Made by a program: the position numbers and the translations under genes
The notes under the pieces: model-generated
Database searches by the model: none
Told to the model about the DNA's origin: nothing
Seen by the model: only the letters and a program-made list of their open reading frames with translations
DNA from: JAAYBF01 sp963715445
GTDB lineage: Bacteria; Actinomycetota; Thermoleophilia; Solirubrobacterales; Thermoleophilaceae
Direction: 5' to 3'
NCBI GenBank assembly: GCA_963715445.1
Contig: OY970240.1
Location: 248,001-312,000, forward strand
Length of the DNA: 64,000 bases
Part shown: piece after piece, positions 24,080 through 32,792 of the stretch
How the letters are laid out: each line of letters begins with the position of its first letter
Position numbering within the stretch: position 1 is the first letter of the stretch

Positions 24080-26092
24080 CTACCCGTCGGGTGCGACGTC
24101 CGCGGCGGCGGGCTCCTCGTCGTCCCACGTCTTGCCGTCCGCCGGCGGAGCGGTCAGGAACACCTTGCACGGGGCCTTCTCGACCACGTAGCGGGTGAGA
24201 TCTCCGGCGAAGCGGTCCCTCGCGATGCCGTGCCCGCCCAGGCGCGCGCCGCCGCGGATCCGCGACGGCGGCTCTGCCGCCAGCACGATCGCCTCCACCC
24301 CGCGGCGCCTGGCCTCGAAGACGATCGCAGCGCCCACCGTGCGCCCGCGCACCATCGCCGTGGCCACCTCCACGCCCTCGTACTCCTCGCCGATCTCCTT
24401 GGCCCTCGCAAGGGCTCTGCGCGCCTGCTCCACCCGCTCCTCCGGCACCCGCGCGTCGATCGGCAGGGACATCGGGATCTGGAAGACCCAGACCGCCTCG
24501 AGCATCGCGCCGCCCTCGTCCTCGTCCATGCGCGTCGCCGCGAGGCGGCCCGCCGTGCCCACGATGTCGTCGTCCAGCTGCTCACCGAAGACGGGCACGA
24601 GGATGCTCCCGTACTCGACGGCCTTCGCCTCGCGCAGCGCAGCCTCAGGGATGGTGAAGCGCTTGGTGAGCGACTTGCCCTGGCTCTTGCGGTAAGCGAC
24701 GTAGAGCACGAGCCCCATGAGCAGCCAGCCGCCGCCTACGTACCGGGCGCCCTCATGGAGCACTACGACGCTGACCCACGCCGCCGCGCCCAGGACGGCC
24801 CCGAGCGCGCTCGGGAGGGGGATCGACCCGCGACCCACCGGGATGCTCAGGGGAACGCGGAAGGCGCGCGGCCGATCCGGCTCGCGGAACCGCAGCACCA
24901 CGATCGCCGTGTGGGCGATCGTGAAGGCGAGCATCGCGCCGAACGCGAAGATCCCGGCCAGCCACTGGAAGTCCGCTGAGCAGCTGAGCGCGAAGGCGAT
25001 CGCCGCCGCGAGGCCGATCGCGACGTAGGGCGTGCCCCGCTCCTCGTCGAGGCGGGAGAGGAAGCTCGGTATCTGGCGGTTGCGGCCGAGGGAGTAGGCG
25101 AGCCTCCCGATGCCCAGCATCTGCCCGTTGACCGCCTGCACGAGCACCAGCGCGCCCAGGATCCCCGCCGCGTACCGGAGCACCTCAGAGAGCCATGCGG
25201 GCTCGAGCTGGGAGGCGACCCCGACCACCGGGGCGTCGAGGAAGCTGCCGCCGAGCTCGGTGGCGCCATCCTGGACGGGCAGGGCCAGGATCGCCACCAG
25301 CGCCATTCCGACGAACAGGATCAGCATCGCCACCGCGCCCACGGCCACGACGCGCTTCAGGCCGCGCCGGCCGACCCGCAGCTCCCCGGCGAGGCCGGAG
25401 GCCGACTCGATCCCGGTCAGGGTCACGCTCGCCACCACGGCGGCGAACCCGAGGCCCTCCCAGGTGGGGGTCTCGCCGAGATCGATCGAGTCCAAGAGGC
25501 CGCCGAAATCGTGGAACTCGAGCAGGCCGGCCACGATGATCGCCGTGAACAGGACGACCGTCGCGAGCACGAGCCGGAGCACGAAGCGGTAGCGATCGGC
25601 CGACTGCCCGCGCAGGTTCGTCCAGGCGACCCACGCCAGGACGGCCGCCGCCACGACGAGCTCGAAGCCCGGCTTGCCGGGCACGCTCCAGAAGACCTCG
25701 AGGTAGCCGGACACCGCCAGCGCCCCGATCGCCATGACGATCAGGAAGTCGAGCAGGATCGCCCAGCCCGCGATGAAGCTCCAGAGCTCGTTGAAGGCGT
25801 AGCGCGCGAGCACCGCCGCGCCGCCCCGCTCGGGGTGGAGCGAGTTCCCCTCGAGGTAGCTCAGGACGGTCAGGAAGAAGAAGGCGCCCGCGATGAGGAA
25901 CGCCAGCGGCGTCAGCCCGAGGGCGTCGCCGGCGACTATGCCAAGCGCGAAGTAGACCGACGAGCAGACCGCCCCGCCGGCGATCGCGAACAGGGCCGGA
26001 GCTCCGAGCCCGCGCGCGATCCGCGCCTCGGTCTCGCCCGAGCCGCTCAGCAGGCCGCGAACCCGCGGCCCCCGCTCCTCGCCGTGGCTCAC
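24080..26092 (-). CDS. APC permease with C-terminal UspA-like domain (KimA-like)
   Basis: 670 residues: about 12 TM segments (~25-480) of the amino acid-polyamine-cation family, then a soluble tail of ~160 residues with the layout of a universal stress protein (VEYGSILVPVFGEQLDDDIVG ... AIVLAAEP). This two-part build fits KimA-type potassium importers and the mycobacterial protein next to ceoB/ceoC. GTG 26092 overlaps the small membrane gene (GTGA); the open frame to 26323 is shadow. Neighbouring TrkA genes favour potassium over amino acid transport. Confidence 0.85.
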   Translation of the reverse strand: MSHGEERGPRVRGLLSGSGETEARIARGLGAPALFAIAGGAVCSSVYFALGIVAGDALGLTPLAFLIAGAFFFLTVLSYLEGNSLHPERGGAAVLARYAFNELWSFIAGWAILLDFLIVMAIGALAVSGYLEVFWSVPGKPGFELVVAAAVLAWVAWTNLRGQSADRYRFVLRLVLATVVLFTAIIVAGLLEFHDFGGLLDSIDLGETPTWEGLGFAAVVASVTLTGIESASGLAGELRVGRRGLKRVVAVGAVAMLILFVGMALVAILALPVQDGATELGGSFLDAPVVGVASQLEPAWLSEVLRYAAGILGALVLVQAVNGQMLGIGRLAYSLGRNRQIPSFLSRLDEERGTPYVAIGLAAAIAFALSCSADFQWLAGIFAFGAMLAFTIAHTAIVVLRFREPDRPRAFRVPLSIPVGRGSIPLPSALGAVLGAAAWVSVVVLHEGARYVGGGWLLMGLVLYVAYRKSQGKSLTKRFTIPEAALREAKAVEYGSILVPVFGEQLDDDIVGTAGRLAATRMDEDEGGAMLEAVWVFQIPMSLPIDARVPEERVEQARRALARAKEIGEEYEGVEVATAMVRGRTVGAAIVFEARRRGVEAIVLAAEPPSRIRGGARLGGHGIARDRFAGDLTRYVVEKAPCKVFLTAPPADGKTWDDEEPAAADVAPDG

Positions 26093-26292
26093 CTGTCTCC
26101 GCGAGCCTGCGGCCCGCGAGCGAGCCAGAACCTGGCGATGCCCAATGCCGTGAACAGCGTCCCGACGATCACACCGAGAGCCAGCGGCCCGCCGCCCCGA
26201 GCGAGGGTGCTCACCACCATCGCCACCCCAACGACGCACAGGAGAGCGCTGAGAACCCGCTGGGAAGTGAGATAGGCCCGGTCCACCGTCAA
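26089..26292 (-). CDS. Small two-TM membrane protein between the APC genes
   Basis: 67 residues, two hydrophobic segments (LLCVVGVAMVVSTLA and LALGVIVGTLFTALGIARFWL). Start is TTG 26292 or the GTG two codons later. It is embedded in the operon, 5 bp after one APC gene and overlapping the next by 4 bp, so an accessory role in the transporter is possible. No family is recognised. Confidence 0.65.
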   Translation of the reverse strand: MTVDRAYLTSQRVLSALLCVVGVAMVVSTLARGGGPLALGVIVGTLFTALGIARFWLARGPQARGDR

Positions 26293-26297
26293 CGATC

Positions 26298-28181
26298 CTA
26301 GGCCGCGCGGGCCGGCGGCTCACCCGTCGGGGAGGACTCGATGATCACGCGGCATGGTCGCTCTGCGAGCACCGTCTCGAGCGTCCGGCCGAACACCGAC
26401 GTGCCCGTGCGCTTGGGCGGCAGCGCCATCACGACGGCCCGGGCGCGGATCTCGCGCGCCTCGAGCACGATCCGCCGCCCCGCCTCGCCGGCGCGCACCT
26501 TCTCCCAGTGCCCGGTGACGCGCCGCCCGCCGCGGACTCGGGCCGAGTCGATCGCCTCCTGGGCGCGCGCCTCGAGCTCCGGCATCGCGGCGTCGATCGG
26601 CAGGTTCGCCGGCACGGTGATCGTCACGAGGATGTGGATGCCGCGACGCCGGCGAGCCGCGAGCTTGGCCGCCGTGGCGATCGACTCGGGCGAGTAGTGG
26701 GCATCCTCGAACGCCACGAGCACCGATTCGTACTCCACCTCGTGCTCGACCATCGGCTTCGGCATCACGACCTTGCTGGTCTCGGTGAGCGACAGCCCCT
26801 GGCTGCGCCGGTAGACGACGTAGCTCGCGATGCCGATCACCAGCCACACCGTTCCCGTGATCAGGGTGGCGAGGTTCAGGACGTTCACCACCACGAACGC
26901 AGAGCCGGTTCCGAGCCCACCGAGGATCGCGTACAGGGGCAGGTCGTGTCCCCGCACGCGAATCGACCCCCGTCCCTTCCAGGGCCGCTCCGCATCGGGC
27001 TGAGTCATCCGCAGCCGGATCACGGAGAGGTGGGCGATCGTGAATGAGAGCATCGCGCCGAAGGCATAGATCGTCCCGAGGAACTCGGCCTGACCCGGCA
27101 GGATCGTCACGCAGGCGATCAGCCCGAACACGGCGATCGCGATGTACGGCGTGCGAAAGCGCGGGTGCAGCGTGCGCAGCGCCTCCGGCAGCTGACGGTG
27201 CTGGCCCATCGAGTAGGTCAGCCGCGACACGCCGATCAATCCGGCATTGGTCGCGATGAAGAGGATCGTCGAAGCCAGCACGCCCACGTAGATCTCGGCG
27301 GGGCCCTGCAGCGCGCCGAGGTCGAGGTTCTCGACCACGCCGAGCACGGGGTCGTCCGCATAGCCCCCTTCCTCCTTCGACAGCGCGAGATCGGTCACGC
27401 CGTCGGTCACCGGCAACGCCGACAGGGCAACCGCCGGCAGGAAGGCGTAGATCGCCACGACCGCGGCCACGACCGCGCCCATCCCGCGCGGGATCGTCTC
27501 GCCGTAGTCCTTGGCCTCCTCGGCCATGTTGGAGATCGTCTCGATCCCCGTGTAGGCGACCATGCCGACCGGAATCGCGATCAGGAAGTCGCCCAGCGTC
27601 GGATAGGTGCCGAAGTCGACGTTCTGGATCAGCGTGTCCGGCGAGAAGACGAGGACCATGCCCACCACCACGAGGAGCACCTGGGTGAGGAAGTCCGCCA
27701 GGGCGAGGAAGACGTTGAGCTTCGCCGACTCCTTGACGCCGACGATGTTCACGATCGCCAGGACAATCACGACCACGATCCCCGCCACGATGTCGGCCGG
27801 CGACTCACCGAGCGGCGCCCAGAACACCCCCAGGTAGTGGGGCACGAAGAACGCCGAGATGGCGACGGTGATGATGTAGTTGAGCATCTGGCCCCACGCG
27901 GCGAAGAAGGACCAGAACTCGTTGAAGGCTCGGCGGGCGAAGGACGAGGAGCCCCCGGCCTCCGGGTACATCGTGGTCGCCTCGGTGTAGGTGGCCGCCG
28001 TGCAGACGAAGATCACGCCCGCGATCAGGAAGACGAGCGGCGTCATCCCGAGCGCGAACACCGCGACGAGCCCTAGGGCGTAGTAGATCGAGCTGCCCAC
28101 GTTGCCGTAGGCGGTGCTGAAGAGCGCACCGGTTCCGAGCACGCGCTCGAGGCCCTGCCCCTTGGGACGCCACTCAGCCAT
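26298..28181 (-). CDS. APC permease with C-terminal UspA-like domain (KimA-like)
   Basis: 627 residues, a paralogue of the 24080-26092 gene: APC core with ~12 TM segments and a tail (~470-620) of UspA type (VEYESVLVAFEDAHYSPESIATAA ... AVVMALPPKRTG). The core carries GNVGSSIYYALG in TM1, where APC proteins unwind to bind substrate. ATG 28181 is 9 nt after TAGCTT (28191-28196) with no ribosome site, so a leaderless start of the whole run is likely. Divergent from a GNAT gene. Confidence 0.86.
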   Translation of the reverse strand: MAEWRPKGQGLERVLGTGALFSTAYGNVGSSIYYALGLVAVFALGMTPLVFLIAGVIFVCTAATYTEATTMYPEAGGSSSFARRAFNEFWSFFAAWGQMLNYIITVAISAFFVPHYLGVFWAPLGESPADIVAGIVVVIVLAIVNIVGVKESAKLNVFLALADFLTQVLLVVVGMVLVFSPDTLIQNVDFGTYPTLGDFLIAIPVGMVAYTGIETISNMAEEAKDYGETIPRGMGAVVAAVVAIYAFLPAVALSALPVTDGVTDLALSKEEGGYADDPVLGVVENLDLGALQGPAEIYVGVLASTILFIATNAGLIGVSRLTYSMGQHRQLPEALRTLHPRFRTPYIAIAVFGLIACVTILPGQAEFLGTIYAFGAMLSFTIAHLSVIRLRMTQPDAERPWKGRGSIRVRGHDLPLYAILGGLGTGSAFVVVNVLNLATLITGTVWLVIGIASYVVYRRSQGLSLTETSKVVMPKPMVEHEVEYESVLVAFEDAHYSPESIATAAKLAARRRRGIHILVTITVPANLPIDAAMPELEARAQEAIDSARVRGGRRVTGHWEKVRAGEAGRRIVLEAREIRARAVVMALPPKRTGTSVFGRTLETVLAERPCRVIIESSPTGEPPARAA

Positions 28182-28227
28182 AAGGCGGGAAAGCTACTCC
28201 GCTCGCCGCGATGCAAGACTCGGCGGC

Positions 28228-28737
28228 GTGGAACTGCCGATGCTCGAGGGTGAGCGGCTGACGCTGCGGCCCCTGACCGACGGGGACGTAGAGGCGCTCC
28301 TGCCGGCGGTCAAGGCCCCCGGCATCCGGGAGTGGTGGGGCGACACGAGCGACGACGACCACCAGCGCGAGGGCTTCCGCAACGAGGGCTCGGCCTTCAC
28401 GATCCATGTCGGAGATGCGGTCGCCGGCTGGCTCGCCTTCCATGAGGAGACGGAGCCCGACTATCTCCAGGTCGCCTTCGACATCCTGCTCGTGCCCGAC
28501 TTCCAGGGTCGCGGGCTCGGCGCGGAGGCGCTGCGCACCGCGATCCGCTGGTTCACCGAGGAGCGCGGCCACCACCGCTTCACGATCGACCCCTCGGCCG
28601 AGAACGAGCGGGCGATAGCCGCGTACGCCTCCCTCGGCTTCAAGCCCGTCGGCATCCTGCGCAGGCACGAGCGCGCGCCGGACGGCCACTGGCGCGACGG
28701 CCTCCTGATGGACCTCCTCGCCGACGATCTCCGCTAG
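28228..28737 (+). CDS. GNAT acetyltransferase (RimJ/RimL or AacA4-like)
   Basis: 169 residues. LEGERLTLRPLTDGDVEALL and the IREWWG motif at ~30-40 are usual for the group that includes AAC(6') aminoglycoside acetyltransferases and RimL-like enzymes; the acetyl-CoA loop is VPDFQGRGLGAEAL. GTG 28228 gives the start VELPMLEGERL; ATG 28240 is possible. Resistance cannot be claimed: most members act on unknown substrates. The gene stands alone. Confidence 0.82.
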   Translation: MELPMLEGERLTLRPLTDGDVEALLPAVKAPGIREWWGDTSDDDHQREGFRNEGSAFTIHVGDAVAGWLAFHEETEPDYLQVAFDILLVPDFQGRGLGAEALRTAIRWFTEERGHHRFTIDPSAENERAIAAYASLGFKPVGILRRHERAPDGHWRDGLLMDLLADDLR

Positions 28738-28847
28738 CGCCAGCTGAGATCTCCGCGCCCCCGGGTCTGTTACGGCCACATAGCGGCCGCAACGAGCCCA
28801 GCGTGGGCGGGCTCCGACCCACAACGCCACCGGCCCGAGAACGACGA

Positions 28848-28877
28848 AGGGCCCGCAGCGCGAACGCCACGGGCCCT
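28848..28877 (-). terminator. Hairpin downstream of hppA, probable terminator
   Basis: AGGGCCCG (28848-28855) pairs perfectly with CGGGCCCT (28870-28877) around a 14-nt loop. On the minus strand it begins 26 nt after the hppA stop codon and is followed by UUCGUCGUUCU, moderately U-rich. It may also end the GNAT gene, which converges from the other side. The gap 28738-28902 shows nothing else. Confidence 0.6.
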
Positions 28878-28902
28878 CCTTGAAGCGGTTGCTCCGGGTC
28901 GG

Positions 28903-30990
28903 TTAGACCAGGAACGGGATGATCAGGATCGCGATGATGTTCGCGACCTTGATCATCGGGTTGATCGCGGGGCCGGCGGTGTCCTTGTAGGGGTCGCCGA
29001 CGGTGTCGCCGGTGACGGACGCCTCGTGGGCCAGCGAGCCCTTGCCGCCGAACTCACCGTCCTCGATCAGCTTCTTGGCGTTGTCCCAGGCCCCACCACC
29101 GGAGGTCATGGAGACCGCGGCGAAGAAGCCGACGACGATCACGCCGATCAGCAGGCCGCCGAGCGCCTGGTAGCTGAGCAGGCCGACGACCACCGGCACG
29201 ACGATCGGGATCAGCGCCGGCAGGATCATCTCCCGCTGGGCCGCCTTGGTCACGATGCTCACGCACTGGGCGTAGTCCGGCTTCTCGGTGCCGTCCATGA
29301 TGCCCGGCTTCTCGCGGAACTGGCGGCGGACCTCTTCGACGACCCCGCCGCCCGCGCGGCCGACCGACTCGATCGAGAGCGCGGAGAACAGGTAGACCAT
29401 CATGCCGCCGATCAGCAGGCCGACCAGCACCTCGGGCTGCGAGATGTCGAAGCCGAGCAGCACCTCGCCGCCGGCCTCGGCCTCCTCGCGCAGCTCCTCG
29501 ATGAACGCCGCGAACAGCACGAGCGCGGCGAGCACGGCAGAGCCGATCGCGTAGCCCTTGGTGACGGCCTTCGTGGTGTTGCCGACCGCGTCGAGCGGAT
29601 CGGTGACGTCGCGCACCTCTTGGGGCAGCTCCGCCATCTCGGCGATGCCGCCGGCGTTGTCGGTGATCGGGCCGAAGGCGTCGAGCGCGACGATCAGGCC
29701 GGTCAGCGACAGCTGCGCCATTACCGCGACGCCGATGCCGTAGATGCCGGCGAGCTCGTTCGCCACCAGGATGCCGAGCGCGATCAGGATCGCGGGCGCC
29801 GCGGTGGACTGGAAGCCCTGTGCGAGGCCCTGGATGATGTTCGTCGCGTGACCCGTCTGTGAGGCCTTCGCGGTGCTCCGGACCGGCTTGAAGCGCGTCG
29901 AGGTGTAGTAGTCGGTGATGACGAACAGGCCTGCGGTGATGCCGATGCCGATCAGGGTGCAGAGCCAGAAGTCGAAGCCGCTGGCAACGTCTCCGCCACC
30001 GCCGGTCAGCAGTGTCGAGGCGCCCTCCTTGAAGGAGAGGTCGTCCATCAGCCACATCGTGATCGGCAGGAACGCGAGCGCCGCGAGGACGCCCGAGACG
30101 ATCAGGCCCTGGTAGAGCGCGCGCTCCACGTTGCCGGCCGCGCTGCGCACGGCGAAGGTGCCGATGATCGAGGCGATCAGCGAGACGCCGCCGATGACCA
30201 GCGGGTACATCGCCACCGCGTCGAGCTCGTTGAAGGTCAGGACGCCGAGCAGCATGACCGCGACGGCCGTAACCGCGTAGGTCTCGAACAGGTCGGCCGC
30301 CATGCCGGCGCAGTCGCCGACGTTGTCGCCGACGTTGTCGGCGATCACGGCCGGGTTGCGAGGATCGTCCTCGGGGATGCCCGCCTCGATCTTGCCGACG
30401 ATGTCGGCGCCTACGTCAGCGGCCTTGGTGAAGATGCCGCCGCCCAGTCGGGCGAAGACGGAGATCAGCGAGCCGCCGAAGCCGAGGCCGACCAGCGCGT
30501 CGATCGCGTCCTTCTGGTCGACGTCGAACATCCGCAGGATGCCGTAGTAGCCGGCGACGCCGAGCAGGGCCAGGCCAGCAACGAGCAGGCCGGTGACCGC
30601 ACCGCCCTTGAAGGCGACCTCGAGGGCCGAGCCGACGCCGCCGCGGGCGCTCTCGGCCACACGGGCGTTGGCGCGGACCGAGACGTTCATGCCGATGAAC
30701 CCGGCCGCACCCGAGAAGGTGCCGCCGATCACGAAGCCGATCGCCGTCTCGATGTCGAGGGCGAGGGCCAGCACGATCGCCAGGATCACGGCTACCACGC
30801 CGATGATCTGGTACTGACGGGTGAGGTATGCCTTCGCCCCCTCCTGGACAGCGGCGGAGATCTCCTGCATCCGCTCATTGCCGGGCGACTTGCTCATGAG
30901 CCAGCGCGTGGTGAAGACTCCGTAGATCACGGCCGCGGCTGCACAGGCAAGCGCGACAAGGATCCCGTGGTCGGTCAGAAAGTCGGTCAA
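28903..30990 (-). CDS. hppA: Membrane proton-translocating pyrophosphatase, K+-independent type
   Basis: 695 residues, ~16 TM segments. It couples pyrophosphate hydrolysis to proton pumping. Seen are the catalytic loop DVGADIVGKIEAGIPEDDPR, DNVGDNVGDCAGM, and the C-terminal GDTVGDPYKDTAGP. The cation-determining site reads GNTTKAVTKG; Lys instead of Ala here marks the potassium-independent, proton-pumping class. Start chosen at TTG 30990 because CGGAGG lies 10 nt upstream and LTDFL fits the family N-terminus; the frame to 31065 has no support. A TAGACT hexamer at 31096-31101 may be the -10 of a ~100-nt leader. Confidence 0.96.
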   Translation of the reverse strand: MTDFLTDHGILVALACAAAAVIYGVFTTRWLMSKSPGNERMQEISAAVQEGAKAYLTRQYQIIGVVAVILAIVLALALDIETAIGFVIGGTFSGAAGFIGMNVSVRANARVAESARGGVGSALEVAFKGGAVTGLLVAGLALLGVAGYYGILRMFDVDQKDAIDALVGLGFGGSLISVFARLGGGIFTKAADVGADIVGKIEAGIPEDDPRNPAVIADNVGDNVGDCAGMAADLFETYAVTAVAVMLLGVLTFNELDAVAMYPLVIGGVSLIASIIGTFAVRSAAGNVERALYQGLIVSGVLAALAFLPITMWLMDDLSFKEGASTLLTGGGGDVASGFDFWLCTLIGIGITAGLFVITDYYTSTRFKPVRSTAKASQTGHATNIIQGLAQGFQSTAAPAILIALGILVANELAGIYGIGVAVMAQLSLTGLIVALDAFGPITDNAGGIAEMAELPQEVRDVTDPLDAVGNTTKAVTKGYAIGSAVLAALVLFAAFIEELREEAEAGGEVLLGFDISQPEVLVGLLIGGMMVYLFSALSIESVGRAGGGVVEEVRRQFREKPGIMDGTEKPDYAQCVSIVTKAAQREMILPALIPIVVPVVVGLLSYQALGGLLIGVIVVGFFAAVSMTSGGGAWDNAKKLIEDGEFGGKGSLAHEASVTGDTVGDPYKDTAGPAINPMIKVANIIAILIIPFLV

Positions 30991-31136
30991 GGGGATGTGT
31001 CCTCCGTGTGGGTTTCGACAGCGGGCGAGCCGGCGGCGCGCGAAGATTGGCGCGCCGGACCGCATGGGGCGGTGGCGCCCGGTAAAGGCGCGCGCAGTCT
31101 ACCTGCCGGCCGGACAGGATGCGGGCTGGGCTGGAT

Positions 31137-31183
31137 GGGGCCGTCAGCTGCCAGCCCGACCGAATGTGGGGCGGTCAGCTGCC
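31137..31183. repeat. Two near-identical 16-nt direct repeats
   Basis: GGGGCCGTCAGCTGCC (31137-31152) and GGGGCGGTCAGCTGCC (31168-31183) differ at one base and are 31 bp apart. The second covers the end of the DUF1844 coding region, the first lies just past its stop codon, so a short local duplication is the simplest reading. The gap 30991-31174 otherwise holds the hppA leader. Confidence 0.5.
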
Positions 31184-31648
31184 GGGCGGCGTCCAGATCT
31201 TCGCGCGCGCCTTCGCACGCTCGTCCTCGGCATCCGCGCCCGGCGCCTGGGGAGCGGCCGGGCCGGGGGTCTCAGACCCCGGTCCCGCGGGAGCTCCCGG
31301 GGCAGGCGCCGCGTCCTGGGCCTCGTGGGCGTAGGCCATCTGGAGCTGGCTCAGGGCCTGGCGGATCGGCTCCACCTGCTCCGGCGGGCACAGCGGTGCG
31401 AGCGCCCTCACCGCGTCGATCGCGACTCGCGCCTGCTCGATGTCCCGCTCGGCCGCTGGATCCTCTCCGGGGCCGGCGGCGAGGCCGAGGCGGCGCGCGC
31501 CGAGGTTCACCAGGGTGGCTGCCGTCTGGAGCAGCACGTCCTCAACGCGGATGCTGCGCATCTGCTCCTCGAACGCCGCGCGCATCTCCTCCTCCGAGGG
31601 CATGCCCTCCGGGCCGTCGGGCCCTGGTCCGGCCGTTGCGTCTGTCAC
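31175..31648 (-). CDS. DUF1844-like protein
   Basis: 157 residues, soluble and acidic. The central part MRSIRVEDVLLQTAATLVNLGARRLG ... DIEQARVAIDAVRALAPL (~30-105) matches the small DUF1844 family of unknown function, common in actinobacteria. The ends are low-complexity, Pro/Ala/Gly-rich. GTG 31648 overlaps the ligase stop (GTGA) and is preceded by GGAGGTGAGG. Last gene of the tsaE operon. Confidence 0.75.
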   Translation of the reverse strand: MTDATAGPGPDGPEGMPSEEEMRAAFEEQMRSIRVEDVLLQTAATLVNLGARRLGLAAGPGEDPAAERDIEQARVAIDAVRALAPLCPPEQVEPIRQALSQLQMAYAHEAQDAAPAPGAPAGPGSETPGPAAPQAPGADAEDERAKARAKIWTPPGS

Positions 31649-32790
31649 GTCCTCACCTCCGAGTCTGCATAGGTCCGCTGAGCCTCCGCGACCTCCGCCG
31701 CGAAGACCTCCTCCATGGATGCGCCCTCCACGATCGCACGGCGCTGGCGCTGGGCGCCGTTCTCCGCCGGCAGCGCGAAGTCGAGTCCCAGCAGCGAGCG
31801 GGCTGGGCCGGTCCACGCGAGCAGGCGATCGGCCAGCGCCGCGGCGGGGAACTCCTCCCCCCGCTCCAGGTCGATCAGGCGCCCGTCGAGGCCGTTGCGA
31901 ATCGCCCGCCACATGTTCTCCTCCACGAGCCTCGGCGGCGGGTCCTCGAAGGCCACCCCGTCGTCGTGGTCGAGCGCCGCCTGCGCGACCGCGGCCACTA
32001 TCAGCGCGGCGAGGGCGGTCGAGTGCTCGGCGCTCGACTGCGCGTCGCAGATGCGGACCTCGACCGTTCCGTAGGCGTGATGCGGGCGGACGCTCCACCA
32101 CAGCTGGGTGTGCTCGACGATCGAGCCCGTCCGGATCAGGAAGCGCACGTAGTCGGCGTAGGCGTCCCAGCTGCCGAAGGGATCCGGCACGCCGCAGCGG
32201 GGGAAGCTCTTGGTGAAGATCTGGGTGCGGGCGGAGTGCAGGCCCGAGTCGCGCCCGTCGAGGAACGGGGAGTTCGCGGAGATCGCCAGCAGCTCCGGGA
32301 GGACCGGCCGCAGGCGGTCGCACACCGCGATCGCCCGGTCCGCGCCCCTGACGCCGACGTGCACGTGGAGGCTGAAGGTGTTGTTGCGCCAGGCCACGTA
32401 CTTGAGCCCGTCCTCCACGCGGCGGTAGTGGTCGGTGTCGATGATGCGCTGGTCCTGCCACGGGCTCCAGGGGTGGGTGCCGGTGGCGGCAAGGCGGGTG
32501 TCGTTGGCCTGCACCAGGGCGAACAGCCGCGCACGCGCGTCCTGCTGAGCGCTCACGGCATCGGCGAATGTCTCCCCCTTGCCGGAGCGGATCTCGATCT
32601 CCGACTCGATCAGCTCGCCGGCCACGGAGTCGCGCAGCACCGGGTCGGCCTGCGCCGCCTCGCTCAGGTCGCCGAAGCGGGGCGCGAGTGAGAGCGTCTT
32701 GGCATCGAGGGTCTGGAACTCCTCCTCGATCCCCACCGTGAAGTCCTTGGAGGCCTCGAAGACCTCCCGCGCCTTCGTCATGTCGAGCAT
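31645..32790 (-). CDS. Carboxylate-amine ligase, YbdK/GCS2 type (glutamate-cysteine ligase-like)
   Basis: 381 residues of the GCS2 family. TVGIEEEFQTLD at the start holds the metal-binding Glu residues; NTFSLHVHVGVRG and TVEVRICDAQS are further family motifs. Members make gamma-glutamyl bonds, for example gamma-glutamylcysteine, with weak activity in YbdK and a defined role in EgtA. The exact substrate is open. ATG 32790 (MLDMTKAREVF) is 2 bp after the rex stop. Placement next to rex and a glutaredoxin-like gene supports a thiol/redox role. The frame to 33513 is shadow. Confidence 0.85.
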   Translation of the reverse strand: MLDMTKAREVFEASKDFTVGIEEEFQTLDAKTLSLAPRFGDLSEAAQADPVLRDSVAGELIESEIEIRSGKGETFADAVSAQQDARARLFALVQANDTRLAATGTHPWSPWQDQRIIDTDHYRRVEDGLKYVAWRNNTFSLHVHVGVRGADRAIAVCDRLRPVLPELLAISANSPFLDGRDSGLHSARTQIFTKSFPRCGVPDPFGSWDAYADYVRFLIRTGSIVEHTQLWWSVRPHHAYGTVEVRICDAQSSAEHSTALAALIVAAVAQAALDHDDGVAFEDPPPRLVEENMWRAIRNGLDGRLIDLERGEEFPAAALADRLLAWTGPARSLLGLDFALPAENGAQRQRRAIVEGASMEEVFAAEVAEAQRTYADSEVRT

Positions 32791-32792
32791 GC

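Noticed and set aside
28228..28737. Aminoglycoside resistance gene
   Set aside because: WWG and acetyl-CoA motifs are shared by many GNAT enzymes of other function; sequence alone does not support a resistance claim.
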